A stretch of DNA of 64,000 nt from JADFAK01 sp047615865 (GTDB taxonomy: Bacteria; Bacteroidota; Bacteroidia; Flavobacteriales_D; Sanyastnellaceae): the NCBI GenBank assembly GCA_047615865.1, contig JBLHIB010000001.1, positions 73,359 to 137,358 of the forward strand, given 5' to 3'. Positions 9,001 through 17,720 of the stretch are shown here, in pieces (position 1 is the first letter of the stretch; every line of letters begins with the position of its first letter). The notes beneath the pieces were generated by a model. That model did no database searches, had not been told where the DNA came from, and worked only from the letters and a program-made list of their open reading frames with translations. Made by a program: the position numbers and the translations under genes.

Positions 9001-10098
9001 ATGTTTACACAAGACCAATTCAACAAAATGTTGAAACGCTTGGCTGCGTTGAGAGGGTATCTTAGTGTCGATACGAAACTCATTCAAATAGCTGAGGAAG
9101 AAAAACAGACTCAGGATCCAGAGTTTTGGAATGACCCCAAAAAGGCCGAGATAGTAATGAAGCAAATCCGAAACAAGAAGGTTTGGACTGACTCCTATGC
9201 GAAGTCTGAATCTGCTGTTGAGGACCTCAAAGTTTTATACGAATTCTTCAAAGAAGGAGAAGTAGATGCCGATGAGATCATGGACGGCTTCACCTCCGCT
9301 GTCCAGTCAATTGAAGATTTGGAGTTTAAAAACATGCTCTCATCTGAAGAGGACATACTAAGTGCCGTCATTCAAATTACTGCCGGCGCTGGTGGCACAG
9401 AAAGCTGTGATTGGGCCCGAATGCTGATGCGGATGTATATGATGTACGCAGAAAAAAACGGCTACAAAATTCGCGAACTAGATTATCAAGAAGGTGACGT
9501 TGCTGGAATCAAGCAAGTCACGTTGGAATTTGACGGTGAATTTGCTTTTGGCATGCTCAAAGGTGAAAATGGTGTTCATCGATTGGTTCGGATTTCTCCT
9601 TTTGACTCCAATGCCAAACGACACACTTCATTTGTTTCGGTATATGTTTACCCGCTTGTTGATGACACCATCGAAATTGAAGTGAGTCCCGGAGATATTT
9701 CATGGGAGACATTCAGATCAGGTGGTGCAGGTGGACAAAACGTGAACAAAGTGGAGACCGGTGTTCGTTTGCGACATGCTCCAACGGGTATCATAATAGA
9801 CAACACTGAAACCAGAAGCCAACTAGGAAACAAAGAAAAAGCGATGCAGCTTTTGAAGTCTCAGCTCTTCGAAATGGAGATTGCACGTCGAAATGAAGCA
9901 CGTGCAGAAATTGAATCCGACAAAAAGAAAATCGAATGGGGTTCACAAATTCGGAGTTACGTTTTACAGCCTTATAAATTGGTGAAAGACGTTCGTACCG
10001 GTCATGAATCGACCAACACCGATGCCGTTTTGGACGGTGAAATAGATGGTTTTCTGAAGTCCTTCCTCATGGGCGAAGGCAAGGCTAGCGAATCATAA
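9001..10098 (+). CDS. prfB: Peptide chain release factor 2, no frameshift
   Basis: Class I release factor for UGA/UAA. The GGQ peptidyl-hydrolysis loop is in RSGGAGGQNVNKVETGVRLRH near the middle of the C-terminal half, and the anticodon-like tripeptide lies in the RISPFDSNAKRHTSF segment (SPF, which corresponds to the RF2 recognition tripeptide SPF). I choose ATG 9001; the TTG at 8983 would add six residues. The whole protein is encoded in one frame, unlike most prfB genes, which need a +1 programmed frameshift around codon 25. The sequence at that place still looks like the shift site (see 9052-9066). Confidence 0.94.
   Translation: MFTQDQFNKMLKRLAALRGYLSVDTKLIQIAEEEKQTQDPEFWNDPKKAEIVMKQIRNKKVWTDSYAKSESAVEDLKVLYEFFKEGEVDADEIMDGFTSAVQSIEDLEFKNMLSSEEDILSAVIQITAGAGGTESCDWARMLMRMYMMYAEKNGYKIRELDYQEGDVAGIKQVTLEFDGEFAFGMLKGENGVHRLVRISPFDSNAKRHTSFVSVYVYPLVDDTIEIEVSPGDISWETFRSGGAGGQNVNKVETGVRLRHAPTGIIIDNTETRSQLGNKEKAMQLLKSQLFEMEIARRNEARAEIESDKKKIEWGSQIRSYVLQPYKLVKDVRTGHESTNTDAVLDGEIDGFLKSFLMGEGKASES
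9052..9066 (+). other. Relic of the prfB programmed frameshift site
   Basis: Codons AGA GGG TAT CTT AGT encode RGYLS. Typical shift sites read AGG GGG TAT CTT TGA C, with the Shine-Dalgarno-like AGGGGG and the slippery CTT before the in-frame TGA. Here the AGAGGG-TAT-CTT part is kept but the TGA is replaced by AGT, so translation proceeds in frame. Confidence 0.7.
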
Positions 10099-10165
10099 AT
10101 GACCTCATAATTACATTGAAAATTCAGCAGCCAATTGAATAATTACGTCTGCGAAAAATTGCAAT

Positions 10166-11560
10166 ATGGAATACCGAATTGAGAAAGACACGATTGGAGA
10201 AGTACAAGTGCCAGCAGATAAGTACTGGGGTCCGCAGACAGAGCGTTCAAGAAATAATTTCAAAATCGGACCAGCTGCAAGTATGCCTATTGAGATCATT
10301 CATGCCTTTGCTTACCTGAAAAAAGCTGCAGCTCATGCAAATTGTGACCTAGGTGCTTTAGTAAGCGAAAAGCGCGATCTCATCTCAAAAGTTTGCGATG
10401 AAATCGTCACCGGTGCTCTAGACGATCAATTTCCTCTTGTTATTTGGCAAACGGGCTCAGGAACTCAGAGCAACATGAATGTCAATGAAGTAGTAGCCAA
10501 TCGCGGGCACGTGCTTCAGGGTGGTAGCTTGATGGATAAGCCAAAGGCCTTACATCCAAATGACGACGTGAACAAGTCTCAATCATCTAATGATACATTC
10601 CCAACAGGTATGCATATTGCCTGCTACAAGATGATCGTTGAAACTACCATTCCAGGTGTTGAACAATTGAGGAATACGCTCCAAGCGAAAGCAACGGAAT
10701 TCGATAATGTGGTAAAAATCGGGCGAACACATTTGATGGACGCTACTCCACTCACGCTTGGCCAAGAATTCTCAGGATATATATCTCAACTAGATCATGG
10801 ACTAAGAGCCCTTCGAAATACATTGGCTCACCTCTCCGAACTTGCTTTGGGAGGCACTGCAGTTGGCACAGGCATCAACACACCAAATGGATATGCCGAT
10901 CTCGTTGCAAAAAAAATCGCGGAATTCACTGGTCTCCCATTTGTCTCAGCTGAAAACAAGTTTGAGGCTTTGGCCGCCCATGACGCATTCGTAGAAACAC
11001 ATGGTGCTCTGAAACAAATGGCTGTTTCATTGAATAAAATTGCCAATGACATCAGATTGATGGCCTCTGGTCCACGCTCTGGAATAGGCGAATTGATCAT
11101 TCCTGCCAATGAGCCAGGAAGTTCAATCATGCCAGGCAAGGTAAACCCAACCCAATGCGAGGCCTTGACTATGGTATGCGCTCAGGTTATAGGAAATGAC
11201 GTTGCTATAACTATTGGAGGAGCTCAAGGTCACTATGAACTCAATGTCTTCAAACCGGTAATGGCGTCCAACTTGTTGCAATCAGCCAGATTAATTGGAG
11301 ATGCTTGCGTGTCTTTCGATGAAAATTGTGCTCAAGGAATAGAACCAAATTCGGCACGAATAGAGGAACTGGTGAACAATTCACTTATGCTTGTCACTGC
11401 GTTGAACACCAAAATAGGGTACTACAAAGCGGCAGAAATTGCAGGAAAGGCGCATGCTGAAGGAACAACGCTTAAAGCTGCCGCACTAGCCCTAGAATAT
11501 TTGACTGAGGAAGAATACGATGCTTGGGTAGTTCCTGCAAATATGGTAGGACGCTCTTAG
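10166..11560 (+). CDS. fumC: Class II fumarate hydratase
   Basis: Iron-independent fumarase that interconverts fumarate and malate in the TCA cycle, working after the succinate dehydrogenase at 35-38.7 kb. The 464-residue protein begins MEYRIEKDTIGEVQVPADKY and has TGSGTQSNMNVNEV, SQSSNDTFPTGMH, the GRTHLMDATPLTLG segment and the superfamily signature GSSIMPGKVNP. These match fumarase rather than aspartase or argininosuccinate lyase. Length is normal. It ends in a 4-base stop overlap (TTAG) with the methyltransferase on the other strand. Confidence 0.95.
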   Translation: MEYRIEKDTIGEVQVPADKYWGPQTERSRNNFKIGPAASMPIEIIHAFAYLKKAAAHANCDLGALVSEKRDLISKVCDEIVTGALDDQFPLVIWQTGSGTQSNMNVNEVVANRGHVLQGGSLMDKPKALHPNDDVNKSQSSNDTFPTGMHIACYKMIVETTIPGVEQLRNTLQAKATEFDNVVKIGRTHLMDATPLTLGQEFSGYISQLDHGLRALRNTLAHLSELALGGTAVGTGINTPNGYADLVAKKIAEFTGLPFVSAENKFEALAAHDAFVETHGALKQMAVSLNKIANDIRLMASGPRSGIGELIIPANEPGSSIMPGKVNPTQCEALTMVCAQVIGNDVAITIGGAQGHYELNVFKPVMASNLLQSARLIGDACVSFDENCAQGIEPNSARIEELVNNSLMLVTALNTKIGYYKAAEIAGKAHAEGTTLKAAALALEYLTEEEYDAWVVPANMVGRS

Positions 11561-12174
11561 TCAGCTCTTTTCATCACATAAACTAGTCTGAAAATTGATT
11601 TCAATTGTTGGTTTCCAATAATTTCAAGTTCCGTTGTGCCTAATATTTCTTCAACATCGCGGGTAATGTTGGAAAAGAATAGATCGGTAATTGGATTGAC
11701 TAATCGGCGCATCAAACTAGGTCGAGTATTTGGTTGAATGAACTTATCCATGATCACCATTTGCCCGCCAGGGCGTAAAACCCTTTCAACCTCCCTAATA
11801 CAAAGATAAGGATCGGGAATAACAGCAAGAATTAAGTGCAATATCACCACGTCGAAAGAAGCATCATCGAACTCCAATTTATGAGCATCCATTACTCGGG
11901 CGTCCACTGCTAAATGAAGTTTACTTGCCCGAATTTTCAATCTAGAAATCATTCCGGGAGTCAAGTCAACGGCCGTAATATCAGCTTGCCCTTCCAAGTA
12001 TTCCAAATCAGCTCCAGTGCCGGCTCCTATGATTAAAATTCTTTGTTTATGGGTTAACTTGAGCAGGTCGATTGATTGTTTACGATAACCAGAAAAAACA
12101 GAGGCCAACGCATCATAAATCGGCAGATAAACTGTATATCTAATTATGTTCCAGCGATTAGTATTTATTTTCAT
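11557..12174 (-). CDS. Class I SAM-dependent methyltransferase
   Basis: A 205-residue Rossmann-fold methyltransferase. Motif I reads ILIIGAGTGADLEYL, the acidic end of strand 2 is in ITAVDLTPGM, motif II DASFDVVILHLILAVIPD and motif III RVLRPGGQMVIMDKF. The closest recognisable type is Methyltransf_11 (small molecules or quinone/lipid precursors), but the substrate cannot be read from sequence. ATG 12174 (MKINTNRW) is preferred; the open frame extends to 12207 with no better signal. The N-terminal region NIIRYTVYLPIYDAL resembles the UbiE-like family's opening. Confidence 0.8.
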   Translation of the reverse strand: MKINTNRWNIIRYTVYLPIYDALASVFSGYRKQSIDLLKLTHKQRILIIGAGTGADLEYLEGQADITAVDLTPGMISRLKIRASKLHLAVDARVMDAHKLEFDDASFDVVILHLILAVIPDPYLCIREVERVLRPGGQMVIMDKFIQPNTRPSLMRRLVNPITDLFFSNITRDVEEILGTTELEIIGNQQLKSIFRLVYVMKRAD

Positions 12175-12338
12175 GTTGGAATTTGGGTGGGCGCTATTGC
12201 ATATCAATAATCATCAAAATATTATATGTGTAGGACCTCAATTTAAATAGCATTAAGTTTATAACTAAGCGAAGTGAGGGATTCTTCTTCACCAGAAACA
12301 ACTAATTTTATTCCTTATATCGAATAAAGACTACAACT

Positions 12339-14498
12339 ATGAATAAACTACTACTTACATCTGTACTATTGTTTACTTGTCTATTCACTTTTTCGCAAGA
12401 AAATGGCGGATTCGAAATTTGGGACGAAACTCCTACTTTTTCATATCCAGACATCGCTCCCTCTAATTACTCAAACGCAAATGACCAGCTATATTGGACA
12501 TTTGGCCTTACACCAGTCACTGAAGTGGCAGGAATTAGCGGGTCTGGTTTGAGAATGGAAACGACAGTTACCGACGATGATGTGATAGCAGGATATGCTA
12601 TTTGGGGAGATGCCCCTGAGGAAGATGATTTGATTTTTCTTGGTGGTTTTCCATTTACTGATATGAGCGTTTCAGGGATTTCAGTAGCTATGCGCTATGA
12701 CATTGACGTGACGTCACCGGGGTTCGTTTTGGTCCAATTCCAAAATAACGGCGAATTGGTAACTGGCGGACAAGATGGCGCCGGAAATTATTTCTTCGAA
12801 ATTTCGGGAACGCAAGCAACGTGGGAAACCATGACTTTTAACTTTGATATGCCCCTCACATCGGTTCCTGATCATTGTTCGATCATATTTGCTTCTAACG
12901 ACATTCTTGACGATCCATCAACGGGTTTTGCAGGAAACTATCTTGAAATCGATAATGTGATACTCAATGGCACCATGCAATTGACTCCGGGCGGGAACCT
13001 CGATACTTGGATTGACAATCCTCCGATTGTCCTTCCTGCTGATTGGGAAGTGCTTTACAGTCCTGAATATGCCACTTTTGAGCAATCGACGGATGCCTAT
13101 GAAGGTAGCTACTCACTCAAGCTGAATACACTTTTAAGCACTGAAAATGACACCGTCGTAAGCGCCGCATACCAGGGCACAACAACTGAGGACGGTGTAA
13201 TAGCAAACGTTCCTTTGCCTGATGATTCTGAAACTTTAGACTTCTGGTATAAGTACAATTCTGTAGGTGGTGATCAAGCCTTTCTCTTTTTGGTGCTCTC
13301 AGATGATATTGAAAATGACGCTGAAGGCCTAGTCTTTATTCCATATTTTGTTGATGCGACAGCAGATTGGACAATGGGGTCTTTTAATTTCAGTGCTGAA
13401 GCTCTAGATTATGACTTTCAATATTATGCAGTTATTGCATTCAGCTCACCTATTGATGACTTAGGCGCAGCGCATCCTGGCTCGGAATTGTGGTTGGACG
13501 CGTTCAATTTCAACCTAACGGAAGGTACATGCACTCATGATCCGGGAATTATTGGTGAGCCAGGCATACTTTGTCCTGACGAAATAGCAACATTGAGCAC
13601 TGAACAATGGGATTCTTATCAGTGGTATCAGCAGTTAGGTGACTTTGGTGAGCCATTGTTGATTGAAGGAGAAACGGGGCAGGCATTCGACGTGGATGGC
13701 ACGTATAGTGGATATTCAGTTTGGTGTGAAACAACCTCGGAATCTTGCACAGAATCTACTTTCCCAATTTTGATAGACGGCCATGTATTTGCTCCTGTAG
13801 TTATTTCTGGACAAGGCACAACTGAATTATGCGAAGGCGAAAGCACAGAACTCACTATAACTGGGGATCCATTTGAATCGTACCAATGGTTCGACGATGG
13901 CACAGAGATTATGGGCGCAACATCAAGTTCATACACTGTTTCTGAAACAGGAAGCTTCACAGTAATTGTTACCGCTGAAGAATGTCCAAATTATGAAATG
14001 ACCAATGGGATTTCATTTGACATCACAAGTCACCCAATTCCAGAACCAGTAATTTCTCAAGATGGAGGCGCCTTGACTCTTTCTGAGACCTATAATGACT
14101 ACCAATGGTACTTAGACGGCAATACCATCAACGGGGCTGCAGGGAGTTCATACAACGCCGCTCAAGACGGAGACTATTACGTAGTGGTGTCTGACGCATG
14201 GGGATGCGAAGGAACTTCTGATGTTGTGACGGTCATTATCGACAACATCAACAACTTTACAGCAAACAATTTCACCTTGTATCCTAATCCAGCAAGTTCA
14301 TTGTTGAATATTGAATTCGTTACAAAATCAGTAAACAACAACGTCACAATTTTAGATTTGACAGGAAAAATTGTCTATCAAAAGGCAACAAGCTTGTCTA
14401 AGCTAAGTCTTGATGTCACTGCTTATTCGACTGGTGTTTACTTCGTTCAAGTTAGCAACCAGTACACATCTTCGAATTCGAAAATTACGATTCGATAA
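12339..14498 (+). CDS. Secreted T9SS cargo protein with Ig-like repeats
   Basis: A 719-residue surface or secreted protein. It has an N-terminal signal peptide (MNKLLLTSVLLFTCLFTFS) and a C-terminal type A T9SS sorting domain (NFTLYPNPASSLLNIEF to KITIR, about the last 75 residues), which directs export and anchoring by the type IX system. Between them are two jelly-roll/carbohydrate-binding-like modules (GGFEIWDE..., GGNLDTWIDNPP...), then three Ig-like/PKD-like segments with the SYQWY/SYQWFDDG/DYQWYLDG pattern. No catalytic motif is seen, so adhesion or binding is the best guess. The first module resembles the cargo protein at 43415-44236. Confidence 0.85.
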   Translation: MNKLLLTSVLLFTCLFTFSQENGGFEIWDETPTFSYPDIAPSNYSNANDQLYWTFGLTPVTEVAGISGSGLRMETTVTDDDVIAGYAIWGDAPEEDDLIFLGGFPFTDMSVSGISVAMRYDIDVTSPGFVLVQFQNNGELVTGGQDGAGNYFFEISGTQATWETMTFNFDMPLTSVPDHCSIIFASNDILDDPSTGFAGNYLEIDNVILNGTMQLTPGGNLDTWIDNPPIVLPADWEVLYSPEYATFEQSTDAYEGSYSLKLNTLLSTENDTVVSAAYQGTTTEDGVIANVPLPDDSETLDFWYKYNSVGGDQAFLFLVLSDDIENDAEGLVFIPYFVDATADWTMGSFNFSAEALDYDFQYYAVIAFSSPIDDLGAAHPGSELWLDAFNFNLTEGTCTHDPGIIGEPGILCPDEIATLSTEQWDSYQWYQQLGDFGEPLLIEGETGQAFDVDGTYSGYSVWCETTSESCTESTFPILIDGHVFAPVVISGQGTTELCEGESTELTITGDPFESYQWFDDGTEIMGATSSSYTVSETGSFTVIVTAEECPNYEMTNGISFDITSHPIPEPVISQDGGALTLSETYNDYQWYLDGNTINGAAGSSYNAAQDGDYYVVVSDAWGCEGTSDVVTVIIDNINNFTANNFTLYPNPASSLLNIEFVTKSVNNNVTILDLTGKIVYQKATSLSKLSLDVTAYSTGVYFVQVSNQYTSSNSKITIR

Positions 14499-14517
14499 CC
14501 CAAAAACTCACATTTAT

Positions 14518-14545
14518 GGCCGGTGTTTTACGCCGGCCTTTTTTT
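14518..14545 (+). terminator. Intrinsic terminator of the T9SS cargo gene
   Basis: Stem GGCCGGTGT (14518-14526), loop TTT, ACGCCGGCC (14530-14538) with one T-G wobble, followed by seven T (14539-14545). It lies 20 bases after the stop codon at 14498. A strong, classic Rho-independent terminator. Confidence 0.92.
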
Positions 14546-14570
14546 GCTTTTAGCATTGCATGCAAATGTC

Positions 14571-14601
14571 TTGCTCTATACGCTTCGAAAAGCTAATTTT
14601 G
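14571..14601 (+). promoter_or_regulatory. Promoter giving a near-leaderless transcript
   Basis: TTG (14571-14573), 20-base spacer, TAATTTTG (14594-14601), matching the Bacteroidota sigma-A type promoter on both elements. The ATG of the DUF6495 gene is at 14606, only 4 bases after the -7 box, so transcription would begin at or inside the start codon region. Confidence 0.6.
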
Positions 14602-14605
14602 CACC

Positions 14606-15085
14606 ATGAAATTCCGCCGATTAAACGCCGAAGAACTTGATTCACTTCAACAGGACTTCATTAAGTTTCTCGCTTCTAATACAGTAACTGCTGATGACTG
14701 GAAGTCAATGCAGAAGAACTCCCCTGAAAAATCAGAGGAAATGATAGATGTATTTAGCGACATTGTTTTCGAAAAGATCCTCGGCAACATTAAATTCATG
14801 CAACACCGATTCCCACAGGAGTTGAGGGTGTATAAGTTTGATGAAAAAGAAGCTTCTGCCATAGTCCTACGTTTCAAATCTGAAGGTCTTGATCTTACAA
14901 GCAACGACGACGTTCAAGGAGTAGCCACAGGAAAGATTGACCTTACCAAATATGCGCCGGAAGTACTGCACGGTACGCGAGCATATAGAAGTTCAAGGAA
15001 GGAAGAGATGTTTGTGCTTATGGAGCAAGGAGCCAAGCCATGCAAGGAAGCATTCTGGCTGTCAATAGCAAAAATGCTCAATTAG
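14606..15085 (+). CDS. DUF6495 family protein
   Basis: A 159-residue cytoplasmic protein that I recognise as DUF6495, a family limited to Bacteroidota, of unknown function. Pattern: MKFRRLNAEELDSLQQDFIKFLASNTVTADDW at the start, then EEMIDVFSDIVFEKIL, and C-terminal EEMFVLMEQGAKPCKEAFW. It has no signal peptide or membrane segments. It is transcribed from its own promoter only 4 bases upstream and ends with a 4-base tail-to-tail overlap (TTAG) with the HAD phosphatase gene. Confidence 0.8.
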   Translation: MKFRRLNAEELDSLQQDFIKFLASNTVTADDWKSMQKNSPEKSEEMIDVFSDIVFEKILGNIKFMQHRFPQELRVYKFDEKEASAIVLRFKSEGLDLTSNDDVQGVATGKIDLTKYAPEVLHGTRAYRSSRKEEMFVLMEQGAKPCKEAFWLSIAKMLN

Positions 15086-15738
15086 AGCGGAACCCACGTC
15101 TTGAGGACCGTTTCAATATTTGTTTGCTCCAAATCCAAGTGGAATGCATTCAGTCCTGCCAACCTGGCACCTTCGACATGCTGAATAGAGTCATCAATAA
15201 ATAAAGTCTTTTTGGGATCGAGTGAATTCTGCTCCAGGACGAAATTAAAAATTTCAGCGCTCGGCTTTCTCATCCCAATTTCGTTCGAATAATAGACCTT
15301 TTCGAAACCATTTTTGAATTTTCGAATTCCAACATCCTGATCAATCATTTGCTCAAAAGCTCGCACATGAATGCTATTGGTATTGCTCAAGATAAAAGAA
15401 CGGTACACTTTTTGAATTTCTTCTAGCCAAACAGCTCTAGAAGGTTCTATGCCGATAAGAATCGAATTCCACGCCTGCTCCATTTGCGCGCAAGTGACAT
15501 CCATTTCTAGTACCTTACTGAGTCCCCGCCAAAAATCACTTTCGCTTATTTCCCCTTTTTCCAATTGATCGAATGAGGCACTCTGTGCTTTCTTTGAATA
15601 TAGGGTGTCAAAATTCTTAGCGCCGAGCTTGATGAATTCACGAACAGGAGCTTGATAGTCTATATCAAAGAGGACGCCTCCAAAATCAAAGATAATGGCA
15701 TCAATATTTTCACGAATAACGCGGAGATCAGGATTCAT
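15082..15738 (-). CDS. HAD-superfamily phosphatase (subfamily IA)
   Basis: A 218-residue haloacid dehalogenase-type hydrolase. Motif I is IIFDFGGVLFDID (the nucleophile Asp and acid/base Asp; DFGG rather than DxDGT is common in this branch), motif II SNTNS, the Lys of motif III in NEIGMRKPSAEIF, and motif IV LFIDDSIQHVEGA. The GGVLFDID and NSIHVRAFE parts resemble YihX-type alpha-D-glucose-1-phosphate phosphatases, but the substrate is not certain. ATG 15738 is chosen; the TTG at 15750 would overlap the preceding gene by 4 bases. It probably shares an operon with the HU/SPOR gene upstream. Confidence 0.82.
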   Translation of the reverse strand: MNPDLRVIRENIDAIIFDFGGVLFDIDYQAPVREFIKLGAKNFDTLYSKKAQSASFDQLEKGEISESDFWRGLSKVLEMDVTCAQMEQAWNSILIGIEPSRAVWLEEIQKVYRSFILSNTNSIHVRAFEQMIDQDVGIRKFKNGFEKVYYSNEIGMRKPSAEIFNFVLEQNSLDPKKTLFIDDSIQHVEGARLAGLNAFHLDLEQTNIETVLKTWVPL

Positions 15739-15746
15739 ATGAACTC

Positions 15747-16913
15747 TCAATTTTTAGAGAGCCACGCACTTTTATTCTGAGAAGACTTGATTTCTTTCAG
15801 TGCTTCTTTTGCTGCCTTTTTGTTGGTATAGCTCCCATAACAAACCAAATGCAATCCTCTTTTATGACCAAAAATAGAAGCGTCGAACCCCTTGCTTTTG
15901 AGAGAATTGACTAATCCTTCTGCATTGGACTTTTGTTTGAACGCACCTCCAACGATGAAATACAATTCCATAGAAGTTGCTGCCTCTAGGCTTGAATTTG
16001 GCCTTACCTCAACAGCAGGATTTACTTCTACTAGAGTAGATTCTAAAGTGGAATTCAGAGTTTCAGAAACGTCTAAATTATTGTTTAATTTCGCGTCATT
16101 AAACTTGACCATGACTCCTTCAGGGCTTACTTTATCATCGATAAATGAAAAGTAGACACCAGACATCAGAGGGTTTCCTTGAGCAATTTTCTCCAAAGAA
16201 TTTTCATCCTCCGGATAATTAAAAATTACTGCTTCCTCCTCAAATCGAGGTTGGTATACCGAAGAGATTTCATGAGAAGAGAATGGGTTGAGTGAAGCAA
16301 AATTAATGTTCTTGCCTCCAGGATTTCCTTTCAAATAGATATAGCCCGTAGCTGCTATGAGAGGAAGCACCACGGCAGCCGCCGCAATCCACAATCCTCT
16401 TCTTTTGCGAGGGGTATCTTCTTTATCGTCAACTTTAATTTCAATAGGAAGAGGTACTACTTTTGTTTCACCAGTTTCGGGCTTAACAGCCACAACATGC
16501 TGCGGTAAAGTAATGGTTCCCAATCCAAAAGCACTAGTCAGGAAGTTCATTTTTTCATCGACGATAAAGTGCATTCGTCCATCTTGGGACATATACAATG
16601 CACCTACTGACTCCAATTCAACACGGAGACCATCGGCAAGTGAACCTTTGAAAGAAGCAACAAGTGTCTCTATCTCCGCGACCGCCTCGTCGTAAGTGAG
16701 TTTATAACGTCTTGCTAAGGCGTTGGCCAACAGGCCATCGTTGTGCGTAAGGTTTTTATTGAACGAAATGAATTTTGAAGGAGGAGCAATAGTCTTTTGC
16801 CTGGTGTTTATGCGCGCACCGACTTCATTGCCCACGAATCCACCAAACCCCGGAACTATCACGCAATCGTGCAGATACAGCAGTTGTCCTATGTCTATTC
16901 CTAAATTCTTCAT
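15747..16913 (-). CDS. HU-CCDC81 / SPOR domain membrane protein
   Basis: A 388-residue protein typical of Bacteroidota. The N-terminal 130 residues form two HU-like domains (IDIGQLLYLHDCVIVPGFGGFVGNEVGA is the hallmark of the CCDC81-like prokaryotic HU family). One membrane segment follows at about residues 171-195 (LWIAAAAVVLPLIAATGYIY), then a linker and a C-terminal SPOR domain (YFIVGGAFKQKSNAEGLVNSLKSKG to the end) that should bind denuded peptidoglycan strands. This puts the HU part in the cytoplasm and the SPOR part in the periplasm, suggesting a link between the cell interior and septal wall. The stop overlaps the next gene's alternative start. Confidence 0.85.
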   Translation of the reverse strand: MKNLGIDIGQLLYLHDCVIVPGFGGFVGNEVGARINTRQKTIAPPSKFISFNKNLTHNDGLLANALARRYKLTYDEAVAEIETLVASFKGSLADGLRVELESVGALYMSQDGRMHFIVDEKMNFLTSAFGLGTITLPQHVVAVKPETGETKVVPLPIEIKVDDKEDTPRKRRGLWIAAAAVVLPLIAATGYIYLKGNPGGKNINFASLNPFSSHEISSVYQPRFEEEAVIFNYPEDENSLEKIAQGNPLMSGVYFSFIDDKVSPEGVMVKFNDAKLNNNLDVSETLNSTLESTLVEVNPAVEVRPNSSLEAATSMELYFIVGGAFKQKSNAEGLVNSLKSKGFDASIFGHKRGLHLVCYGSYTNKKAAKEALKEIKSSQNKSAWLSKN

Positions 16914-16976
16914 TTTCCTTTTACGAAGGTAATATTTCTATTCAAGCAAAATGCTAGGCATTTCACAAAAGCTATC

Positions 16977-17720
16977 TTAAAGTGTGTGCGTGTTTTCAAT
17001 CGCTTTGATATCCTCTGGCGAATCGACCGCTGGGGACTCAAATTTAGTGATTGCGGCAAAAATCGATTTACCATTTTCCAACCATCTTAACTGTTCCAAT
17101 GACTCGCATTGTTCCAATGTAGAGGGAAGCATATGGCATATTTCTCGCAAGACATTCGCTCGGTAGCCGTAGATCCCAATATGCTTGTAATAGGTGTGCA
17201 TTTGCACCCAATCATGAGCCAACTCTCCATTACAAAATGGTATAGGACTCCGGCTAAAGTAAAGCACTTTTCCTTCGTTGGAGATAGTCACTTTTACCTT
17301 ATTCGGATTGAGCAAACTGTCAACTGAATCGATCTTCTTAATTAGAGTTGCTAATTCTACTTCTGGTCGATTAAAAAGTTTCACCAAAGACTCAATCATT
17401 TCAGGTTTAATGAACGGCTCATCTCCTTGAATATTGACTACAACATCGCATGTCGATCCGGATTTAACAAACGCCTCCAAACACCGATCGGTGCCAGAGG
17501 GATGTTCCTCCATGGTCATGATCGCCTCGCCTCCAAACCCTACAACAGTGTTGTAGATCTCTTGGTTGTCTGTTGCTACCCACAATTCGTCCAACATGGT
17601 GCACTTTTTCGCATTTTCGTAAACCCATTGGATCATTGGCTTTCCATGTATCAAAGCCAGTGGTTTACCCGGAAAACGTTGAGATCCAAATCTCGATGGA
17701 ATGAAGCCTGCGACTCTCAT
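16977..17720 (-). CDS. kdsB: 3-deoxy-manno-octulosonate cytidylyltransferase
   Basis: Activates Kdo with CTP to give CMP-Kdo for the LPS inner core. The 247-residue protein shows the nucleotide-binding start IPSRFGSQRFPGKPLA, WVATDN, the HPSGTDRCLEA segment, VVNIQGDEPFI and the C-terminal ESPAVDSPEDI. All key positions are as in KdsB. Its ATG overlaps the stop of the TonB receptor gene (ATGA, 17717-17720), so it is co-translated with that unrelated receptor. A 6-bp A/T-rich stem with only four T after it (16949-16963) is downstream but is not convincing as a terminator. Confidence 0.95.
   Translation of the reverse strand: MRVAGFIPSRFGSQRFPGKPLALIHGKPMIQWVYENAKKCTMLDELWVATDNQEIYNTVVGFGGEAIMTMEEHPSGTDRCLEAFVKSGSTCDVVVNIQGDEPFIKPEMIESLVKLFNRPEVELATLIKKIDSVDSLLNPNKVKVTISNEGKVLYFSRSPIPFCNGELAHDWVQMHTYYKHIGIYGYRANVLREICHMLPSTLEQCESLEQLRWLENGKSIFAAITKFESPAVDSPEDIKAIENTHTL

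Noticed and set aside
9001..9100. Programmed +1 frameshift in prfB
   Set aside because: No in-frame TGA is present; the reading frame is continuous through the usual site.
16949..16963. Terminator after kdsB
   Set aside because: AAATGC-TAG-GCATTT is only 6 bp, A/T-rich, with four T on the minus strand; too weak to call.
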